From Alkalihalobacillus sp. LMS6 (GTDB lineage Bacteria; Bacillota; Bacilli; Bacillales; Bacillaceae_D), in the NCBI RefSeq assembly GCF_024362765.1, contig NZ_CP093302.1, positions 368,001-432,000 on the forward strand: a stretch of 64,000 bases of DNA. Direction: 5' to 3'. Below the pieces are notes generated by a model that worked only from the letters and a program-made list of their open reading frames with translations, was not told where the DNA came from and searched no databases. Below, one piece after another: positions 59,864-64,000 of this stretch. The first letter of the stretch is position 1. Every line of letters starts with the position of its first letter. A program made the translations under genes and the position numbers.

Positions 59864-60922
59864 ATGAAGACGTTACATATTGCTAGTATCCCAGGGGACG
59901 GGATCGGAAAAGAGGTTGTCCCGCAAGCAGAAAGAGTTTTGAAAGCGGTTGCCGAGTTACATGGAGGACTGCGGTTTGAATTTACACAGTTTCCATGGAG
60001 TTGTGAGTACTATTTAGAACATGGTGTGATGATGCCTGAAGATGGGCTAGCACAATTGAAGCCGTTTGACGCGATCTTTTTAGGGGCAGTAGGGAATCAG
60101 AACCTTGTTCCAGATCATATTTCTCTATGGGGGCTTCTAATCAAGATTCGACGTGAGTTTGAACAAGTAATTAATATGCGACCAGCGAAGCAATTAGCAG
60201 GAATTCAATCTCCGTTAGTCAACCCGAAAGATTTTGACCTTGTTGTCATTCGAGAAAATAGTGAAGGTGAATATAGTGCTTCAGGTGGGCGCATCCATAG
60301 TAACGAAGATGAAATTGCGATTCAGAACGCCATTTTTACACGTAAAGGGACGGAACGAGCGATGCACTATGCTTTTGAAGTCGCAGCCAAACGAAGTGGG
60401 CGCGTAACAAGCGCAACCAAATCAAATGGCATTGTGCATTCCATGCCGTTTTGGGATCAAGTCTTTCATGAGGTAAGTCAATCATACCCTGCTATTAAAA
60501 CTGATTCGCAGCACATTGATGCGCTAGCTGCTTTTTTTGTGACGAAGCCAGCTGAATTTGATGTAATTGTTGCATCGAATTTGTTCGGAGATATTTTAAC
60601 AGACATTGGCGCGGCCATCATGGGAAGCATTGGAATCGCTCCTGCCGCAAATATCAATGTAAATGGAAAATATCCATCCATGTTTGAGCCGGTACATGGA
60701 TCTGCGCCTGACATTGTCGGTCAAGGATTAGCGAACCCAATTGGACAAATCTGGACTGCGAAAATGATGCTTGACCACTTTGGCGAAATTGAACTTGGAA
60801 CACATCTATTATCGTCAATTGAAGCAGTTACAAAGCAAGGTATCTTAACAGCAGATCTAGGCGGAAGTTATTCGACGGAAGCAGTTACAGATGCAATTAT
60901 AAAAGCAGTTCAAAAGGGATAA
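59864..60922 (+). CDS. Tartrate dehydrogenase / D-malate decarboxylase family
   Basis: A 352-aa beta-decarboxylating dehydrogenase of the isocitrate/isopropylmalate superfamily. IPGDGIGKEVVPQAERVL opens the fold; LWGLLIKIRREFEQVINMRPAKQL is the substrate Arg region typical of tartrate/D-malate dehydrogenases (YcsA/YeaU); NLFGDILTDIGAAIMGSIGIAPAANI holds the metal Asp pair, and EPVHGSAPDIVGQGLANPIG the NAD loop. Likely acts on D-malate or tartrate. Ribosome site TGGAGGA. Confidence 0.88.
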   Translation: MKTLHIASIPGDGIGKEVVPQAERVLKAVAELHGGLRFEFTQFPWSCEYYLEHGVMMPEDGLAQLKPFDAIFLGAVGNQNLVPDHISLWGLLIKIRREFEQVINMRPAKQLAGIQSPLVNPKDFDLVVIRENSEGEYSASGGRIHSNEDEIAIQNAIFTRKGTERAMHYAFEVAAKRSGRVTSATKSNGIVHSMPFWDQVFHEVSQSYPAIKTDSQHIDALAAFFVTKPAEFDVIVASNLFGDILTDIGAAIMGSIGIAPAANINVNGKYPSMFEPVHGSAPDIVGQGLANPIGQIWTAKMMLDHFGEIELGTHLLSSIEAVTKQGILTADLGGSYSTEAVTDAIIKAVQKG

Positions 60923-60973
60923 AAGGTATACACGTCTGTTTGAAATGATGTGAAAAAAACGCTCGGATGTCTG

Positions 60974-61019
60974 ATGACTCAAATCTAGCTTACTTGCTAG
61001 CCTTTGGGTCATTTTTTTC
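60974..61019 (+). terminator. Terminator of the tartrate/D-malate dehydrogenase gene
   Basis: ATGACTCAAA pairs with TTTGGGTCAT and an inner TAGC/GCTA stem, followed by seven T. Confidence 0.82.
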
Positions 61020-61072
61020 AATTGTAGACAGATAGCGTACAATAGAAACAAGATAATCATGAAGGAGCGAGT

Positions 61073-61663
61073 TTGTTGACTGATGATGATAAACAACTTC
61101 AATGGGCTGTTTGGCAAGGGTTTTTAATTCTTGTGGCCATTGGATTGGCGTTAATTCTACTTTTTCGTTTTGGAGAAATGCTCCCTTTTTTACAGTCCTT
61201 GTTTGTTAGTGAAAGGTATAGTTTTCTTTTTCAAGTAGTATCTGGACTCGTGATTGGTTTGGTTGTTGCTTTCGTCACCCTAGGTGTCCTTAAGGTGACA
61301 AAAACAACGCTCCCTAGAAACGAATTAACGGATCTCTTACGAACGATGGTATCCTCTCCAGCAGGATTATTTGCAGTTGTCGTTGGTGCACCGATTGTCG
61401 AGGAGTTTTTATTCCGTGGTGTGCTTATTGGTTTATTTGTAGACATCGCTCCTGTGTCGCTTTTAATAGGTGTCAATGCGCTTTTATTTATGCTTGTTCA
61501 TGTTCCGCAATATCGAGGGCTACCTATTCTACATCTCATTATCTTTTTCGTTGGTTTACTTTTAGCTTATCTTTTCGTGGCAACAGGTGCGCTCATTGTG
61601 CCAATTCTTGTCCACTGCATCTATAATTTAATTGTTGGCATCGCGATGCGCAAAATGGTGTAG
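61073..61663 (+). CDS. CPBP-family intramembrane metalloprotease
   Basis: A 196-aa polytopic protein with about six helices. The three CPBP/Abi motifs are present: EEFLFRGVLIGLF (Glu-Glu and Arg), FMLVHVPQ (His) and HCIYNLIVG (His/Asn). CPBP proteases act on membrane-bound substrates; in bacteria many are linked to bacteriocin self-immunity, but this one stands alone. Start is one of two consecutive TTG codons after AAGGAGCG. Confidence 0.85.
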   Translation: MLTDDDKQLQWAVWQGFLILVAIGLALILLFRFGEMLPFLQSLFVSERYSFLFQVVSGLVIGLVVAFVTLGVLKVTKTTLPRNELTDLLRTMVSSPAGLFAVVVGAPIVEEFLFRGVLIGLFVDIAPVSLLIGVNALLFMLVHVPQYRGLPILHLIIFFVGLLLAYLFVATGALIVPILVHCIYNLIVGIAMRKMV

Positions 61664-61666
61664 CAC

Positions 61667-62131
61667 TTATAAATTGAGCCAGTCTTCAATCCAGTTTTCA
61701 GCAAAGAAGGAGAGTAAGGCGATGGTGATGGCATAGATGACAACGGCAAGACTGGTCCAGATAAAAGCTTTTCGTCTTGAAGTTCCAAGAGGGACCATTC
61801 CTGCTGCTGTTAACTGGCTACTCAATAGAAAGCTCCCGAAAAAAGAAAGCCCTACTGCACCAAATTTATCATAATACTTCCGCAAGGTTTCACTTCGTTT
61901 AGAAGGGCCTTTTTCTTTTCCGCGTTGAAATCGAGCTAAAAATGACGTTAGTTTTTCACCTAAAACAATAAAGAGTGTGAGTGATAGGATATTCCCTGCT
62001 GTAGCAACAAGTGTAGCGATGATAGGATTTAAATCAAATAAAATAATTGCCACCGGAATCGTTAATAAAAATTCAATAAATGGGATCATCGCCCCAAAAA
62101 AGATCAAAAGGTATTCAGTTATGGCATTCAT
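61667..62131 (-). CDS. Small multidrug export family membrane protein (PF06695 type)
   Basis: A 154-aa membrane protein with four or five helices. IFFGAMIPFIEFLLTIPVAI with its Pro-Glu centre and FGAVGLSFFGSFLLSSQLTAAGM match the putative small multi-drug export (YqaA/DUF-like) family, distantly related to DedA. Transport function is presumed from the family name only. Convergent with the CPBP gene, three bases between stops. Confidence 0.75.
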   Translation of the reverse strand: MNAITEYLLIFFGAMIPFIEFLLTIPVAIILFDLNPIIATLVATAGNILSLTLFIVLGEKLTSFLARFQRGKEKGPSKRSETLRKYYDKFGAVGLSFFGSFLLSSQLTAAGMVPLGTSRRKAFIWTSLAVVIYAITIALLSFFAENWIEDWLNL

Positions 62132-62317
62132 TTTCTGTGCTCCTGTCTAACAAACATAAATGTCTAGTCAATTACTCCACGTTTATTTTCCCGGTAAATA
62201 AGACTTCTAATCCTTCCATTACGTGACAAAAGAAAAAATTGGAATAACGTCTAATTAATAAAAGAATGATTGAGTAGTCGTAATCATGGGTACGGAGGGA
62301 GGAGGAGGAATCATTTT

Positions 62318-62617
62318 ATGAACTTCATCTTAAATTTAGGTATCTTTTTACCAATTAGTATAGCCATTATTGGGTGGGCAATTGCCATTATCTTTCGTCA
62401 TCAGCCGACAAAAATTGTGTGGGTGGGAATTAGTAAAATTGTGCTTGCCTTCCTCTTATTTATCATGTTAGTAATAGGAGAAGAGACGCAAACGAATGAA
62501 GTAGGATTAGGGATGGCAGGGTCATTCTATTTCTTTATTTTACTGCCAAGTGGCGTCATGACGCTCATCTTTGCATTTATTAGACAGTACAAGCATAGAC
62601 GACCAAAAACAGAGTAA
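62318..62617 (+). CDS. Three-helix membrane protein, function unknown
   Basis: A 99-aa protein with three hydrophobic segments and a basic tail (RQYKHRRPKTE). ATG 62318 is nine bases after GAGGAGG; the open frame starts earlier (62270) without a ribosome site. Followed closely by two further genes, so possibly the first of a small operon. Confidence 0.6.
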   Translation: MNFILNLGIFLPISIAIIGWAIAIIFRHQPTKIVWVGISKIVLAFLLFIMLVIGEETQTNEVGLGMAGSFYFFILLPSGVMTLIFAFIRQYKHRRPKTE

Positions 62618-62641
62618 TCGTAAATAAAAGAGGTGAGAAAG

Positions 62642-62800
62642 GTGTTGGATGCGGAAGAAAAAAAGCTTATTGAACAAGAGTTGGCTTTTTTAGAACAATT
62701 AAAGCGAGAAAGATGCCAACCTACTTGTCTTTTTCTATCCATTATTAATGAAGAGGTACGAGAAGTGAAGCGAGCATTAATAGGTCAGCCGAAAAGGTGA
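62642..62800 (+). CDS. Small helical protein of 52 aa
   Basis: A 52-codon ORF starting GTG six bases after AGAGGTGA (alternative TTG one codon later). It is helical and charged: EEKKLIEQELAFLEQLKRER, then CQPTCLFLSIINEEV. It lies 10 bases before the nucleotidyltransferase-like gene, whose ribosome site overlaps its stop, so the two are probably co-translated. No family recognised. Confidence 0.55.
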   Translation: MLDAEEKKLIEQELAFLEQLKRERCQPTCLFLSIINEEVREVKRALIGQPKR

Positions 62801-62810
62801 ATTCAAGCGA

Positions 62811-63371
62811 ATGAATGCCCATAAAAAAGACGTATTAGCCACTGTTGCAGAAGCCCTCACAGAAAGAGGGGTTTCGTTTGGTGTTGGAGGATCGACGTTG
62901 CTTTCCTTTCATCATGTAGTCGATGTTGTGAATGATCTTGACCTTATTTTATCTTTATCACATGTAGAAACAGCACAACACTGTTTGGAAGCGTTAGGAA
63001 AAGAAATGCCAGTTACACATAAAGAACCTTTTCGAACAACGTTTTTTTCAAGTTATTGCATCGAAAATGTTCAAATTGATGTAATGGCTGGATTTGCGAT
63101 TGCTCATGAAAACGGGCTTTACAAATTCTCATTTGACCGATCATCGATTGCAAACAAAAAGGGAGTAAGCCAAAAGGAAGTTCCGTATATGTACGTGGAA
63201 GATTGGTATGTGTTTTATTTGTTGATGCCGAATCGGAAGGGGAAAATTCGTCAACTGGAAAACTATTTTCGGAATAAAGGTGTTCGGCACCCAGAAAAGC
63301 TGCGGGTCGCCCTACAACAACCATTACCTATAGCCGTCAGAGAAAAAGTAACAGATGTGTTAAACGCATAG
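62811..63371 (+). CDS. Nucleotidyltransferase-superfamily protein
   Basis: A 186-aa protein with a minimal nucleotidyltransferase signature: GVGGSTLLSFHHVVDVVNDLDLIL (Gly-Gly-Ser and Asp-x-Asp, residues ~21-46) and a third carboxylate in VQIDVMAGF. The C-terminus is helical (YLLMPNRKGKIRQLENYF). Similar domains are found in aminoglycoside nucleotidyltransferases and abortive/toxin systems, but this one could be a housekeeping enzyme. Ribosome site AAAGGTG. Preceded by a 52-aa protein gene. Confidence 0.65.
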   Translation: MNAHKKDVLATVAEALTERGVSFGVGGSTLLSFHHVVDVVNDLDLILSLSHVETAQHCLEALGKEMPVTHKEPFRTTFFSSYCIENVQIDVMAGFAIAHENGLYKFSFDRSSIANKKGVSQKEVPYMYVEDWYVFYLLMPNRKGKIRQLENYFRNKGVRHPEKLRVALQQPLPIAVREKVTDVLNA

Positions 63372-63414
63372 AGCGCATTCTTCTATTTATTTTTATGAAG
63401 ATAGCGCTCTTTTT
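63370..63414 (+). terminator. Rho-independent terminator
   Basis: AGAGCGC pairs with GCGCTCT, reinforced by TCTTC/GAAGA inside, then a T run. Confidence 0.8.
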
Positions 63415-63461
63415 CATGTGTATAATAGTCAGAACAATCTTAATAAAAGGAGGAAGTTGTC

Positions 63462-64000
63462 ATGCGTACGTATAATCGCCTATATGGTTCTTTTGTATCT
63501 TTAAGCGTCATTCTTATAATTTTTATGGCTTTAACCCTTTTTTTCGGGTATCAATCGTTTCATGTTGGTGAGGAAATGGAGGTTAAGCCGAACTACAGTA
63601 AGCATGTCGCTTTTATCGCGCTAGACAGAGGAAATGAATTTTGGCAACTAGTAGAACAGAATGCAAGAGCTGAAGCAGAGCAAGCGGGAATTTATTTAGA
63701 TGGCGTTGGACCAATGATTTATGATATGGAAGAAGGTCTGTTAGCGCTTGAACGTATGATTGCTACTGGTGTTGATGGAATTATCATGCAAGGACTTGGG
63801 GGAGAGAAAGCGGACGTGCTTGTCAATCAAGCAATTGAGAGAGGAATTCCTGTTGTGTTTGTTCACAGCGACCAAGAAGACAGTCGAAGAAATCGTTTTG
63901 TTGGGAATAACCAATACGAAGAGGGCATGAGAATTGGTGAATTACTCAAAGCGAAAGGGACAGGCAAGGAGGAAATTGGGGTTGTAATGAGTTCAATAGA
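63462..64000 (+). CDS. Membrane-anchored sugar-binding protein, truncated by the window
   Basis: The ORF starts with ATG after AAAGGAGG and runs off the right edge (179 codons visible). One N-terminal helix (SVILIIFMALTLFFGYQSF, residues ~14-32) is followed by a periplasmic-binding-protein-like type I domain: VAFIALDRGNEFWQLVEQNA, AEAEQAGIYLDGVGP, GVDGIIMQGLGG, IPVVFVHSDQED and RFVGNNQYEEGMRIGELL match the ribose/galactose-binding family. No lipobox is present, so it is membrane-tethered; such proteins often feed a two-component system encoded next. Partner genes lie outside the window. Confidence 0.8.
   Translation, partial: MRTYNRLYGSFVSLSVILIIFMALTLFFGYQSFHVGEEMEVKPNYSKHVAFIALDRGNEFWQLVEQNARAEAEQAGIYLDGVGPMIYDMEEGLLALERMIATGVDGIIMQGLGGEKADVLVNQAIERGIPVVFVHSDQEDSRRNRFVGNNQYEEGMRIGELLKAKGTGKEEIGVVMSSI

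Noticed and set aside
1-64000. CRISPR arrays, insertion sequences, prophage genes, tRNA and rRNA genes
   Set aside because: No regularly spaced repeats, transposase or phage motifs, cloverleaf sequences or rRNA-like stretches were seen on either strand.

Overview
The window looks like chromosomal DNA from a low-GC, endospore-forming, salt- or alkali-adapted member of the Bacillaceae. The evidence is an ectABC ectoine operon, the start of a GerA-type spore germination gene, an RsbR-type stressosome protein with sigma-B-like promoters, a Ku/LigD end-joining pair, strong AGGAGG ribosome sites, and T-box and SAM-I leaders. I see no rRNA, tRNA, CRISPR array, insertion sequence or prophage. Most genes are ordinary housekeeping or niche functions in short operons bounded by clear hairpin terminators.

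Layout. 1-0.75 kb: a partial gerA-like gene and a collagen-like Gly/Pro protein. 0.9-3.3 kb: ectABC with candidate sigma-A and sigma-B promoters. 3.3-12.9 kb: stress, repair and redox genes (HdeD-like, GDPD, two lipoproteins, a HhH-GPD glycosylase with a DinB-like protein, SDR, WrbA, zinc alcohol dehydrogenase, a coiled-coil protein). 13.1-20.9 kb: a sugar isomerase/dehydrogenase pair followed by a urocanate-degradation operon (hutI, hutU, an M20 hydrolase, a HutF-like deaminase); both share an upstream motif. 20.9-27.7 kb: membrane proteins, an aldo/keto reductase, and an IleS2-type isoleucyl-tRNA synthetase behind a T-box leader. 27.8-32.7 kb: a DUF2975/HTH membrane operon, a quinone-oxidoreductase-like enzyme, a methyltransferase behind a basic leader peptide, and a TetR/paired-SMR efflux locus.

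32.8-38.5 kb: small proteins, two overlapping 100-aa paralogs, DedA, a NUDIX hydrolase, a lipoprotein and an RsbR paralog. 38.6-42.3 kb: a persulfide-sensing cst operon for sulfide detoxification (CstR, DsrE-like, TusA-rhodanese, rhodanese-persulfide dioxygenase, TusA, TauE). 42.4-46.5 kb: a SAM-I riboswitch and metNIQ plus an M20 amidohydrolase. 46.5-49.3 kb: ligD and ku, divergent. 49.3-64 kb: two VOC proteins, a J-like membrane protein, the cystine transporter TcyP, a YibE/F pair, acetyltransferases, a nitroreductase with a frameshift, 3-hydroxyacyl-CoA dehydrogenase, tartrate/D-malate dehydrogenase, a CPBP protease, small membrane proteins, a nucleotidyltransferase-like protein, and a truncated membrane-anchored sugar-binding protein.

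The most striking unexplained signal is upstream of the methyltransferase at 30545. A good promoter is followed by a Shine-Dalgarno and a 19-codon ORF encoding MVRRRRNPPKKKTILGGYL. Its Pro-Pro-Lys codons are exactly complementary to the methyltransferase ribosome site, and its stop overlaps the methyltransferase start. This has the layout of erm/cat-type translational attenuation. Other points worth checking are the shared hut/sugar operator motif, tandem terminators in the ileS T-box leader, the paired operators of the SMR locus and of the cst operon, and the 100-aa paralog pair.
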